Source: a virus. Taken from it: a DNA stretch of 33,570 nt. The notes under the pieces were generated by a model. It did no database searches, was not told the origin of the DNA, and was given only the letters and a program-made list of their open reading frames with translations. The position numbers and the translations under genes were made by a program. This document shows, piece after piece, positions 1 to 7,246 of the stretch (the first letter of the stretch is position 1; each line of letters opens with the position of its first letter). The DNA lies in the IMG/VR virus record IMGVR_UViG_3300009431_001364, positions 1 through 33,570 of that record; one strand, 5' to 3'.

Positions 1-1233
1 ATGTCCTTTTACAAGCCAGCGCGCGGCTACGCGCTTCTGGGCGCATTCTTACTCTTGTTTCTTGTTGGATGCGATTCAGGTGGAGATGATGGTGGAGAGT
101 TCTGCGGCAATGGGTACTGCGGGTCGGGGGAGAACATCTCCAACTGCCCAGTTGATTGTGGAGGGGGTGGTGAAACCTGCGGCAATGGGTACTGCGGATC
201 GGGCGAGAATGTATCGAACTGTCCAGCGGATTGTGCTGGCAGTGGTGAAACCTGCGGCAATGGTTCCTGCGGATCAGGCGAGAATGTATCGAACTGCCCC
301 GCTGACTGCAGTACAGATGAAACGGACTGTGGCAATGGTATTTGTGAAAATGGGGAAACAGCGTGGGATTGTCCTGCAGACTGCGGAGATTGCACTCACG
401 ATTCCGACTGTGCACCTGACGAGGCGTGCATTGAAGGGACATGCAAATCAAATGATGTCGCTCAGTTCGCATTCCGTGGTGAAGTGCGAGACTGGTTGAC
501 TGGCCAAGGGGTGTCTGGAGTAACGGTGCATCTATCAAGTTCCCTATCCGAAAAGACGGATGGTGTCGGAAATTTTGCATTTCCTACTCTGTCAGAAGGA
601 ACATACGCAGTTGAGTTTTCTCATCCGAAATATCAGGAAAAGACTGTTGAAGTTGTTCTTTTCGGTGCCGACAAAGATATTGTTGTTCAGTTTCTCCCAA
701 AAGAACTCGTCGAGGTTAGGGTCAACGGTTCACTGCAGAGCGGAGCGGTTGTCTACGACAATTCAACACAGGTAGCGATAGTTGTTCAAGACTGGGAAAA
801 GATGACTGGCTGTGCCCGTAAATCCGACGCCGGTTCTGCTTGTAAAGAATACAACACTGACTTACGCATTGTGCTGGAGCGATCCGCTGGCGGATTCCAA
901 CAAACAGCGCAGGTTAGAGCGTGGGCAGAGGGCAAGTACAAGGGAGGCAATGTCAACACTGATACTCGAGGGGGGTGCACCAGTGTTGTGCCCGTAGACA
1001 TAGAACGCGAAACCGTTGAGGGTTCATCCTATATTGTTGGTGGCTTCGTGTCGGCTGTGACTGTTTTCGACACGTGCTGTTGTCATCATAGCGCGTATGA
1101 CGATAATCCTAGCTGCGGTGGCAACTATACATACACAGATCCTGCTTGCGAAGAGGAGCTCGAGCCGTTTGAGGACGCGCTGCAGTTGAGTGTTGAGTTC
1201 TTTCTGTTCAGCGAATCGTTGCCAACGTATTAG
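1..1233 (+). CDS. Cys-rich repeat lipoprotein with carboxypeptidase-regulatory-like domain
   Basis: The protein has 410 residues. An N-terminal signal peptide ends in the lipobox LVGC with the lipidated Cys at residue 24, so it should be exported and lipid-anchored; Asp at +2 would act as an inner-membrane retention signal if E. coli Lol rules apply. Residues 35-128 hold four 25-residue repeats of the form CGNGxCxxGEx...CPxDC, a pattern common in secreted proteins of Myxococcota-like bacteria. Residues 131-148 add another Cys motif. Residues 157-232 resemble a carboxypeptidase-regulatory/Ig-like beta domain (GVSGVTV...TDGVGNFAF). The rest, with a CCCHH cluster near 359-363, is unrecognised. 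Base composition is less GC-rich than in the phage genes that follow, and the gene is convergent with them. Function is unknown; surface binding is only a guess. The ATG is the first base of the window, so an upstream start cannot be excluded. Confidence 0.85.
   Translation: MSFYKPARGYALLGAFLLLFLVGCDSGGDDGGEFCGNGYCGSGENISNCPVDCGGGGETCGNGYCGSGENVSNCPADCAGSGETCGNGSCGSGENVSNCPADCSTDETDCGNGICENGETAWDCPADCGDCTHDSDCAPDEACIEGTCKSNDVAQFAFRGEVRDWLTGQGVSGVTVHLSSSLSEKTDGVGNFAFPTLSEGTYAVEFSHPKYQEKTVEVVLFGADKDIVVQFLPKELVEVRVNGSLQSGAVVYDNSTQVAIVVQDWEKMTGCARKSDAGSACKEYNTDLRIVLERSAGGFQQTAQVRAWAEGKYKGGNVNTDTRGGCTSVVPVDIERETVEGSSYIVGGFVSAVTVFDTCCCHHSAYDDNPSCGGNYTYTDPACEEELEPFEDALQLSVEFFLFSESLPTY
103..384 (+). 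repeat. 75-bp in-frame tandem repeat (four units)
   Basis: Four copies of a 75-bp unit, the last one partial, encode the 25-residue Cys-rich repeats of the lipoprotein. Units 2 and 3 are the most alike at DNA level, and unit 4 has diverged (CENGETAWD), which suggests expansion by slippage or unequal crossing over. Each unit carries four Cys in C-x5-C-x8-C-x3-C spacing, plausibly disulphide-bonded outside the cytoplasm. Confidence 0.85.
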
Positions 1234-1333
1234 CTCGGCCTGCCGGCGAAATCGGTGTTAGGTAGCGAGCCTTTCTTCTGCCATTCGGAGCGAAAAGGAT
1301 TTGGATCAGAAGTACAGAGGAGTCTGAATTGGC

Positions 1334-2173
1334 TCAGTTTGCAGCTGCTGTGCAGCGGCACCCCGGATGCTTTGGCGGCCCCTCCACCTCATCAATCCCG
1401 AACACCTTCCCGTCCAGCGCCCGGCAGATCGGACATGTCCTCGAATCGTCGGCAATGAGCCAGCGGACCTTGGTGATGCCGACCTGCCGGTAGAAGACCT
1501 TCCGGCCCTCGTTGTGGGCGCGGAGAGTTTCGGTGCGGGCGATGAGGGTGGCGCGGCGCTGGGCGGTCTTGAAGACGGTTTTACCGGCGCGGCGGAACGC
1601 GTCTTTGTCCTTTACGACGCGGCCGATGTCCCGGGCCACCTCGGGGATGGACTTGCCGGTCAGCACTCCCTGGGTCACGGTGCGCTTGATGCCGGAGGCC
1701 AGCTCGGCCAAGACGTCACCGAGGAGTTGGACCTGGTAGTTGGCCAGGAAGTCCACCGCGGCCCGATCGATGGTTGCAAAGGTGCGCTTGACCATCGCGT
1801 TGCGTGAGACGTCGGTGAAGTCCTGGAAGTCGGGCATCTCCATGGCCTCGAGATGGGAGACCCCGTCCTCGATGCCGAGACGCATGGACTCCTTCACGTT
1901 ATCCCGGATGCCGACCTTCCAGTTGACTTTCAGCTCCTTGGCGATGCCCTCGACCTCCTTCTCCAGGTCCCGCAGGATCGCCAAGCGCATCTCCTGCCAG
2001 GGCTTGAGTGCAGCCTTCTCCTCGAACCGCCGGATCTGCTTCGCTACGTCGTTGGCCGCGCCGTCTAGAGTTTTCAGGAGGTCGCCGACGCGGTCCTCAG
2101 CATACCTGTCCCGGCGCTTGATGGCTTTGTCCACGGCCTTGCTGATGCGGCGCTGCTGCTCTGTCTCAGCCAT
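1334..2173 (-). CDS. Phage minor head / head morphogenesis protein (Mu gpF / SPP1 gp7 type)
   Basis: This 279-residue protein is the last gene of the packaging operon. The C-terminal third has the family hallmark: ARTET followed by an Asn/Gly segment, then WLIADDSRTCPICRALDG and PPKHPGCRC, that is, a C-x2-C...H-P-x-C-x-C metal-binding-like motif. The first ~130 residues are charged and helical. Family members are minor capsid components that associate with the portal during procapsid assembly. I chose ATG 2173 (MAETEQQRR) because it follows the stop of the upstream gene by 5 nt and has an AAGGG element in front; the longer open frame upstream reads through the neighbouring gene and is not phage-like. 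No capsid gene follows: the next gene is the convergent lipoprotein. Confidence 0.88.
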   Translation of the reverse strand: MAETEQQRRISKAVDKAIKRRDRYAEDRVGDLLKTLDGAANDVAKQIRRFEEKAALKPWQEMRLAILRDLEKEVEGIAKELKVNWKVGIRDNVKESMRLGIEDGVSHLEAMEMPDFQDFTDVSRNAMVKRTFATIDRAAVDFLANYQVQLLGDVLAELASGIKRTVTQGVLTGKSIPEVARDIGRVVKDKDAFRRAGKTVFKTAQRRATLIARTETLRAHNEGRKVFYRQVGITKVRWLIADDSRTCPICRALDGKVFGIDEVEGPPKHPGCRCTAAAN

Positions 2174-2178
2174 TGCCG

Positions 2179-3132
2179 TCACCCTTCCAGTACGAGGGGC
2201 AGGTCCGGCGCGCCGGCCAATGGTCCCCACTCGCTCTCCCCGGATTCCGGGATGTCGGCCATGCCGTAGCAGGTCCAGGGCCCCGTCTCGCCAGGCCGCA
2301 CCCGACGCCAGGTCCACGGCCGACCGAGCGTGGCCTTGCTGCCGTCCGCTGCCAGCCGGTACAGACCGGGTACTGCGGGGAGGCCTGTGCGAGGGTCCTT
2401 GCACCCCATGCTCGGGCCGATGCGAAGGACGCAGATGACGTGTCCGCTGCGGCGCTGGCAGAGGTACCACTGGGATCCGTGCCGGGGCTTGGCGAGGTCG
2501 GCGAGCTCTACGACGGTGCTAACCGAGGTTGTGTATTCCTTGAGGCCGCGGCAGAGCTTCCCCCTGATGACCTCGCCCTCCACGCTGCACAGGGGCAGCA
2601 TCCGGTTCGGCATGCTGCTCGTCGGGCCCCGGCCGGTCCGCCAGGTGGGGTAGAGTCCGTTGTCCGGGTGCATCGCCCGCATCCACCAGGAAGTCAGGAG
2701 CCAGGCCGCATGGCCGCAGGTGGCTCCGTGCCGTCCGGAGCCGTCGCTGGACAGGGGAACAACGTAGGCCTGTTCCTTCCCGGCTTCCATCCGCTCCCAA
2801 GCGGCGATACTGCTTCTCCTGTACTCTGGGGTCATCCGGTGGCGCTCGACGTCGAACAGAACAGCCAGCCCCCGTGAGAGGCGCTCTGCGCGGGGAGACG
2901 GGTCAGGGATCACCTCGCCGCTCGATTCTCCTGCCAGCCGCGGCCAGGTCTTTCCTCCGCTGTAAACAACCACACCGTCCACGGCCAGGCCCCGGTCCTC
3001 CTGGTAGGCCCGCACAGAGCGGTCGAGCTCCGCATCGAACAGAGTCGCATCGGGCAGGGCGTAGCCGGCCCCGCGCATCAGCGCCCTTAGCTCCATGACT
3101 GCTTTCGAGTCCGTTCCAAGTCGTAGCAACAT
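2179..3132 (-). CDS. Peptidoglycan-binding protein with putative cysteine peptidase domain
   Basis: The protein has 317 residues. Residues 1-68 match a PG_binding_1 domain (LRLGTDSKAVMELRALMRG...FDAELDRSVRAYQ...LAVDGVV), which binds cell-wall glycan or peptide. The C-terminal part (about 100-317) is not a family I can name. It has a helix-capping Cys at 139 (GATCGHAAWLL) and a later SGHVICVLRIG with His 231, the order and surroundings expected of a papain-fold NlpC/P60 or CHAP-like wall hydrolase; this assignment is inference. ATG 3132 has a strong Shine-Dalgarno sequence (GAGGAG, 7 nt). An alternative ATG at 3159 overlaps the portal stop (ATGA). The gene sits between portal and minor head protein, where a virion-associated wall hydrolase, or an endolysin out of its usual place, would be unexpected. 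Confidence 0.75.
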   Translation of the reverse strand: MLLRLGTDSKAVMELRALMRGAGYALPDATLFDAELDRSVRAYQEDRGLAVDGVVVYSGGKTWPRLAGESSGEVIPDPSPRAERLSRGLAVLFDVERHRMTPEYRRSSIAAWERMEAGKEQAYVVPLSSDGSGRHGATCGHAAWLLTSWWMRAMHPDNGLYPTWRTGRGPTSSMPNRMLPLCSVEGEVIRGKLCRGLKEYTTSVSTVVELADLAKPRHGSQWYLCQRRSGHVICVLRIGPSMGCKDPRTGLPAVPGLYRLAADGSKATLGRPWTWRRVRPGETGPWTCYGMADIPESGESEWGPLAGAPDLPLVLEG

Positions 3133-3155
3133 CGTCTTCTCCTCTTTGCTCCGGG

Positions 3156-4553
3156 TCATCGCCCGGTCGTCTTCTCTCGGTTGCGGGCGTAGAGCCTCTT
3201 GACATCGGCCTGGGCTGCGTCTTCGTGTGCGTCCTCTGCCTTCTTCATCAAGCCCAGCCGACCGCGGGCCTCGTCCACGGTGAGGACCTCGAGCGCAACG
3301 AGCTGGGAGATGTCCTTCACGGACCAGTTGGTGTCCACGACAATCTCTTCGCTCTCCTGCTCCTTGGTCTCGACGTCCGGGGAGAGGCCCATCTTCTGCT
3401 GGAGCGTGTTCTTCGAGATGAGGCCGCGGTCGTAGAGCTCGACGAGCAGCCGCTTCTGATCCGTTTCCGCGGTGAGATCCATGTCCGAGAACTGGTAGTG
3501 GAGCTCCTCGTCTTCGAAGCCCTTGCGCTCCATCCACTCGTCGAACACCCAGTCCAGGATGTTGCGCGCCACCTGCTTGATCTCCTTGAGCTGGACGATC
3601 ATCTTCTGCATCGATACCGATGCGGTGGCGAAGTTGGGGCCGTCGCCGGTGACGATGCTGCGGGCCATCCCGAGTGCGACCAGGATGTCCTCCTTGACCT
3701 CCCGCACCTTCTGTTCGGTGTTCAGGGCCTTGCCCTCGATCCCGTAGGTCTCCGCTTTGACGAAGAAGGGGACGACCATGCCGGACTTCATGTCCATGTG
3801 GTTCATCTCGTCGCGGATGCTCTCCAACATGGCCTGGTCCGGGGTGATGAGCTTGCCACCGAAGCTGCCGCCCACCTGGATGAACCGGAGCGGTGTGGTC
3901 CAGCGTTCGGCGATGGCCTGCTCGGCCTTGCGGTACTTCCTCAGCAGCTCGATGGCCTCGAACGCGGGCAGGACCATGGAGTTGCCCCTGGACTCGAACT
4001 CCGGTGCGTTCCACTTCAGGTGGAGCATCTGGTCGAGAGCCAAGGAGACCTCATCGCCGTAGGAGCCGTCCGGATTCTCCGGGCGTTGGATCGCCTCGAC
4101 CAGTTCATCGTTCTCGTAGACGAGTCTGACGCTCACCGGGTTCACGCAGATGGCGCGTTCCACGTCGTCGCCGCCCTTGCTGCGAATGAAGTATCCGACC
4201 GCGTCGCCCTTGATCAGGAGCTGGAGGACCATGTCCTTGACGAAGCTGTTGAGGTCCAGCCGCTGGAATGCCTCCCGGGCCTCGTTCCTGAGTTCCTCGT
4301 CGTCGCTGTTGAGCCCGATCTCGTCACCCAGGGCGAAGGTGCGCCACGCGTTCAGCGCGTTGGCCACGAGGGGCTCCTCCTGGTAGTACTCCACCGCTTT
4401 GCGAGCTCGGTCTTCCCATGACTCCGGCACCGCGCCCGTGGTCGAGACCGTGTTGAAGAGCCCTGGTGACAACGCCGCCGCGGTTCCGAGCCGGGCCGGC
4501 GCGGCCCCCGTGGTCCGGGCACCTCTGCTCCGCTTCTGCTTCTGCTTTCCCAT
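3156..4553 (-). CDS. Phage portal protein
   Basis: At 465 residues it has the usual length for a portal, the dodecameric ring at the capsid vertex through which the terminase pumps DNA. Visible family features include the early segment EEPLVANALNAW, an LLIKGDAVGYFIRS strand (the 'G-x-A' core typical of portals), the NPxSVRLVYEN region, a central helical stem (ITPDQAMLESIRDEMNHM) and a charged C-terminus with an acidic Glu-rich stretch. It lies between the large terminase and minor head genes, the standard packaging order. I prefer ATG 4553 (MGKQKQK): GGAGGG lies about 7 nt upstream of it but almost touches the other candidate, ATG 4559. The basic N-terminus (KQKQKRSRGAR) may be disordered. 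Confidence 0.85.
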   Translation of the reverse strand: MGKQKQKRSRGARTTGAAPARLGTAAALSPGLFNTVSTTGAVPESWEDRARKAVEYYQEEPLVANALNAWRTFALGDEIGLNSDDEELRNEAREAFQRLDLNSFVKDMVLQLLIKGDAVGYFIRSKGGDDVERAICVNPVSVRLVYENDELVEAIQRPENPDGSYGDEVSLALDQMLHLKWNAPEFESRGNSMVLPAFEAIELLRKYRKAEQAIAERWTTPLRFIQVGGSFGGKLITPDQAMLESIRDEMNHMDMKSGMVVPFFVKAETYGIEGKALNTEQKVREVKEDILVALGMARSIVTGDGPNFATASVSMQKMIVQLKEIKQVARNILDWVFDEWMERKGFEDEELHYQFSDMDLTAETDQKRLLVELYDRGLISKNTLQQKMGLSPDVETKEQESEEIVVDTNWSVKDISQLVALEVLTVDEARGRLGLMKKAEDAHEDAAQADVKRLYARNREKTTGR

Positions 4554-4566
4554 GGTCATTCCCTCC

Positions 4567-6150
4567 TCAGAAGATCGGGTCGGTGCATACCGGCCGTAGG
4601 TTCACGAAGATCTCGACGGGGTCGTAGTCGCCGTCTCTTTCCTGTGCTTGCCGCAGGAGCGCGCAGCGCATGGCATCCACGATGTGGTCGTTGCCCTTGG
4701 AGTAGACCATTCCCCGGTCGGTCAACACGTAGGTCTGGGTGCAGAGCTGGTCCTCGACATCGTGGTCCTGCTCGGGCAGCACGAGCTTCTGGGTGCCGAG
4801 CGCCTTGTTGATGAGGTTGGTCATCTCCTCCTTGGTGCGCTTCTTGATGGGACGGCCCCGCTCGTCTTCTCCCACCGTGATGGAGCTGCCGAAGTCGTAG
4901 CCCACGAGACGACCGGCGAAGTGGCGATCCTGGAACTTGTCCAGGCCCATCAGCTCCTGCACTACGCTCATGCCGTTGCCCCCGCGGTCTACGCCGATAC
5001 CAACCGGCGAGTACACCCGGTCCATCAGGGCGATGACCTCGCTGATGACCGGATAGGGGATCTGCTCCGCGTGGATGCGGAGAACCAAGGTGAGTGTTTC
5101 GTTCCTGACGTCCTCCTCGAACATCAGGAGCTCGGTCGGATCCGACGTGTACCCGAGATCCCCCCCCACCCAGAACGTGCCGTGAAGGCTCTGGAGGTGG
5201 AGGACATCCTGTAGTCGTGTCCGGATCTCGGACTCGTTGGCGCAGCCCTTGAGCACGTCCCCAGTGATGGACACTTGGCGGTAGTTCTTGATCTTGCTGA
5301 GAGCGTCGATCACCAGCACCGGATCGAACGCGCCGTACGTCGGTTTGCCGTGCTCGCCGGCCACCTCGTGCTGCCAGCCCGGGGTGCCCTTGCCGCCGTA
5401 GAAATCCTCGAGTTCCTTCTCGCGCTCCGGCGACCAGTCCGGCGAGGTCCAGGAGGGCCAGTGGAACCGCTTCCAGATCTTGCTCTGCGTGATGCGGTAG
5501 TAGTACGTGTTTCGCAGTCCGTTGGGTGTGCTGTAGACCCGGAACTGCCCGTTCGGGTTCAGGCATTGGCGCAGGGCCTCCCACGCGACCTCCGGTATCC
5601 AGGCAGCCTCATCCACCAGGAGCAGGTCCACATGCAGTGAGCGAAACGCGTAGCCACCAGTTCCCCCGGGGCGGAAGTACACGTTGGCCCCGTTGGTGAA
5701 GCCCACCTCGAAGTAGGGCTTGCGCTTGATCTTCGGGGAGCCGTTGGCCTTCAGCGCGACGCTATCGCGCAGAATGTCGTTGGTGTTGAGCTGGTGCTCC
5801 ACCTCTTCGATGATCGTGTCGAGGTGCCCCTGGTACGGTGCGGCCACCAGCACGGACTTGCCCGGGTGCATGAACGCGTACCACAGGACCATGGTGCTGA
5901 GGTCCACGGTCTTGCCCACGGACCGCCCGTCCCGGTGCACGATCTTCGGAGCAGTGCATTCCAGGTCCTCCCGCTGGTAGTCCCGGTATCGGCGCTGGCT
6001 GCCATCCCGGTTGGTCAGGGTCGCCTCGCCCCACGTGGCCGGACTGAGCATTGCCTCGGCCATGATGCGTTCCTCGGGCGAAACACCGTCCAGAAGTGAC
6101 GTTTCACGTCGCTTGGACTGACGTTTGTGGGCTGAACCTTTCTTAGACAT
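4567..6150 (-). CDS. terL: Phage terminase large subunit
   Basis: This 527-residue packaging motor-nuclease cleaves concatemeric DNA and drives it into the prohead. The ATPase domain has a Walker A-like GRSVGKT (residues 75-81), Walker B LLLVDE (176-181) and coupling motif YSTPNG (206-211). The RNase H-like nuclease domain has the acidic series GGDLGYTSDP (Asp 331), GVDRGGNG (Asp 388) and NDHIVDAM (Asp 488). All key residues are present, so the enzyme looks intact. ATG 6150 (MSKKGSAHK) is chosen because AAGG lies 7 nt upstream; ATGs at 6168 and 6210 are possible but poorly preceded. It is the first gene of the leftward packaging operon and is followed within about 7-13 nt by the portal gene. 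A candidate small subunit is encoded far away at 10048-10665. Confidence 0.93.
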   Translation of the reverse strand: MSKKGSAHKRQSKRRETSLLDGVSPEERIMAEAMLSPATWGEATLTNRDGSQRRYRDYQREDLECTAPKIVHRDGRSVGKTVDLSTMVLWYAFMHPGKSVLVAAPYQGHLDTIIEEVEHQLNTNDILRDSVALKANGSPKIKRKPYFEVGFTNGANVYFRPGGTGGYAFRSLHVDLLLVDEAAWIPEVAWEALRQCLNPNGQFRVYSTPNGLRNTYYYRITQSKIWKRFHWPSWTSPDWSPEREKELEDFYGGKGTPGWQHEVAGEHGKPTYGAFDPVLVIDALSKIKNYRQVSITGDVLKGCANESEIRTRLQDVLHLQSLHGTFWVGGDLGYTSDPTELLMFEEDVRNETLTLVLRIHAEQIPYPVISEVIALMDRVYSPVGIGVDRGGNGMSVVQELMGLDKFQDRHFAGRLVGYDFGSSITVGEDERGRPIKKRTKEEMTNLINKALGTQKLVLPEQDHDVEDQLCTQTYVLTDRGMVYSKGNDHIVDAMRCALLRQAQERDGDYDPVEIFVNLRPVCTDPIF

Positions 6151-6309
6151 ATCGCCGCCTTGGGGCATCGAGCCCAGGAGTGTCAGTTGTGGTGTCAAAG
6201 AAGGGCTCATTTCGCCGACCCTCCCCCGGAGGCCTGATTCTGTCCGAGAGGAAACTTAGTGATAACGCAGAGTTGGGGCCGCTGAGATTCTCGCCCCCGG
6301 GCCCGACGG

Positions 6310-6325
6310 TGGCACACCCCCTGCA
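6310..6325 (+). promoter_or_regulatory. Sigma-54-like promoter upstream of the small-gene operon
   Basis: The sequence TGGCAC-N6-TGCA has the GG and GC dinucleotides separated by exactly 10 bp, as in -24/-12 promoters; the -12 element deviates at one base (CTGCA instead of TTGCA). It lies about 34 bp before the ATG at 6359, leaving room for a start near 6337 and a short leader. No enhancer-binding protein gene is seen in the window, so this rests on sequence match alone. Confidence 0.4.
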
Positions 6326-6358
6326 ATGTACATGGAGTGACTTGAAAGGGAGGGCACC

Positions 6359-6586
6359 ATGAAGAGCACGATCAGGACGACGAAGAGAGGGAAGCAGCAG
6401 GAAGCCCGCCCCCTGGCAGGCATCGGCGGCGAGATCTACATCTCGACCCTGAACTGGCCGAGCCTGGGGATCACCCCCGACGCGCCCGAGTATGGGATCC
6501 GGACGGCGGCTGGGCCACTGGCCTTCTCCAGAGACCGGGACGCTCTGGTCGCCTGGGCCAAGCGCAACTACATCCACGCCCAATGA
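6359..6586 (+). CDS. Small conserved phage-type protein, 75 aa
   Basis: This is the first gene of the rightward small-gene operon, divergent from the terminase operon. An AAAGGGAGGG ribosome-binding site lies 5 nt before the ATG. The N-terminus is basic (KSTIRTTKRGK), followed by a compact domain with several aromatic residues (EIYISTLNWPSLGI, YGIRTAAGPLAF, ALVAWAKRNYIHA). I do not recognise the family. Its position among accessory small genes and its operon layout support that it is real; function is unknown. Confidence 0.6.
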   Translation: MKSTIRTTKRGKQQEARPLAGIGGEIYISTLNWPSLGITPDAPEYGIRTAAGPLAFSRDRDALVAWAKRNYIHAQ

Positions 6587-6587
6587 A

Positions 6588-6601
6588 GGGAGACGACGAT
6601 G
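6588..6601 (+). repeat. Repeated ribosome-binding leader, copy 1
   Basis: A 14-bp stretch, GGGAGACGACGATG, including the start codon, is identical to 6774-6787 in front of the second-next start. It is a translation-initiation cassette shared by neighbouring small genes, consistent with tandem duplication or module shuffling. Confidence 0.6.
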
Positions 6602-6772
6602 AGAAGCAACCTCGACAAGAGAATCGACGCAATGAGACCTGGCCAGAGCATCGAGATCAGCCGGACCGAGACTGGCCACTGCACCGCAGAGCGCAGCGGC
6701 GATGGCAAGACGATCCGATTCGTCAGGCACACGACGACCGGATGGACGGTGTTCAAGACCAGCGCCTACTGA
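6599..6772 (+). CDS. Small protein, 57 aa
   Basis: A short gene with start ATG 6599 and stop TGA 6770-6772, preceded by AAGGGAG at 6 nt. The product begins MRSNLDKRIDAMRPGQSIEI and continues through a basic C-terminal part with FVRHTTTGWTVFKTSAY. The pattern looks like a small mixed alpha/beta fold. It starts 12 nt after the previous stop, and its leader (GGGAGACGACGATG) is repeated exactly in front of the next gene. No family recognised. Confidence 0.6.
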   Translation: MRSNLDKRIDAMRPGQSIEISRTETGHCTAERSGDGKTIRFVRHTTTGWTVFKTSAY

Positions 6773-6773
6773 G

Positions 6774-6787
6774 GGGAGACGACGATG
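6774..6787 (+). repeat. Repeated ribosome-binding leader, copy 2
   Basis: Second exact copy of the 14-bp GGGAGACGACGATG leader, ending in the start codon of the gene at 6785. The Shine-Dalgarno core is GGGGAG, 6 nt before the ATG. Confidence 0.6.
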
Positions 6788-6994
6788 AAGACCAAGCGAA
6801 CCAAGACCTCGACGCAGGCCTACCGGGAGAACCTGGGCAACACCCGCAAGACCATGAAGCGCATCGAGCAGCTCCTGGCGAAGCACGAACGAGAGGCCGG
6901 CGCGACACCAAACTGGGGCCATGTGGGCGACATGAGCTACGCCCTGGACCTGCTCCACCAGACTGCGGCCTTCCTGGCCGACGAGGAGATGTAG
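6785..6994 (+). CDS. Small helical protein, 69 aa (paralogue A)
   Basis: The product starts MKTKRTKTSTQAYRENLGNT and contains KTMKRIEQLL, then ATPNWGHVGDM and a C-terminal amphipathic helix (ALDLLHQTAAFLADEE). It shares the framework T-x-A-Y...K-R-I...ATP-[ND]-W-G-x-V-G-D-[ML]...L...A-x-F with the next gene, so the two are tandem paralogues. Mostly helical; no catalytic motif. Strong ribosome-binding site. It is 3 nt from its paralogue. Function unknown; such small acidic/basic helical proteins in phage early regions are often regulators or inhibitors, but nothing here shows that. Confidence 0.65.
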   Translation: MKTKRTKTSTQAYRENLGNTRKTMKRIEQLLAKHEREAGATPNWGHVGDMSYALDLLHQTAAFLADEEM

Positions 6995-6997
6995 ACG

Positions 6998-7222
6998 ATG
7001 AAGAACTGCACCGCCACCGAAGCCTACAACGAACACGTCGAGAGAGCCCGGCAGAACCTGAAGCGGATCATGGAGGGTCTCGGAGCCCATATCGCCAAGA
7101 CCGCCACGACGCCCGCGGGCACCTACGCTGCGACGCCCGACTGGGGCGACGTCGGAGACCTGGAGCATCTCAACGAGCTGCTGGAAGAGGCGGCTCGGTT
7201 TATCAACGGCGAGGGCGAGTAG
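6998..7222 (+). CDS. Small helical protein, 74 aa (paralogue B)
   Basis: Paralogue of the preceding gene: TEAYNEHVERARQNLKRIME, then AATPDWGDVGDLEHLNELL and ending AARFINGEGE. Compared with paralogue A it has a few extra residues (TTPAGTY) before the shared ATP-[ND]-W-G block. The DNA has diverged widely although the protein pattern is kept, so the duplication is old and both copies appear to be under selection. GAGGAG lies within the end of the previous gene, suggesting translational coupling. Confidence 0.65.
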   Translation: MKNCTATEAYNEHVERARQNLKRIMEGLGAHIAKTATTPAGTYAATPDWGDVGDLEHLNELLEEAARFINGEGE

Positions 7223-7246
7223 CCCCGCAAACAGGAGGTCGGAGTC

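Noticed and set aside
103-384. CRISPR-like array
   Set aside because: The 75-bp units are in frame, encode Cys repeats and have no unique spacers between short repeats.
1234-1333. Left attachment site next to the packaging operon
   Set aside because: No repeat shared by eye with the region after the serine integrase (28622-28755) or around the tyrosine recombinase.
3225-4421. A 398-codon plus-strand frame over the portal gene
   Set aside because: It mirrors the portal codons, is full of His/Leu/Val/Asp repeats typical of antisense frames and has no start signal.
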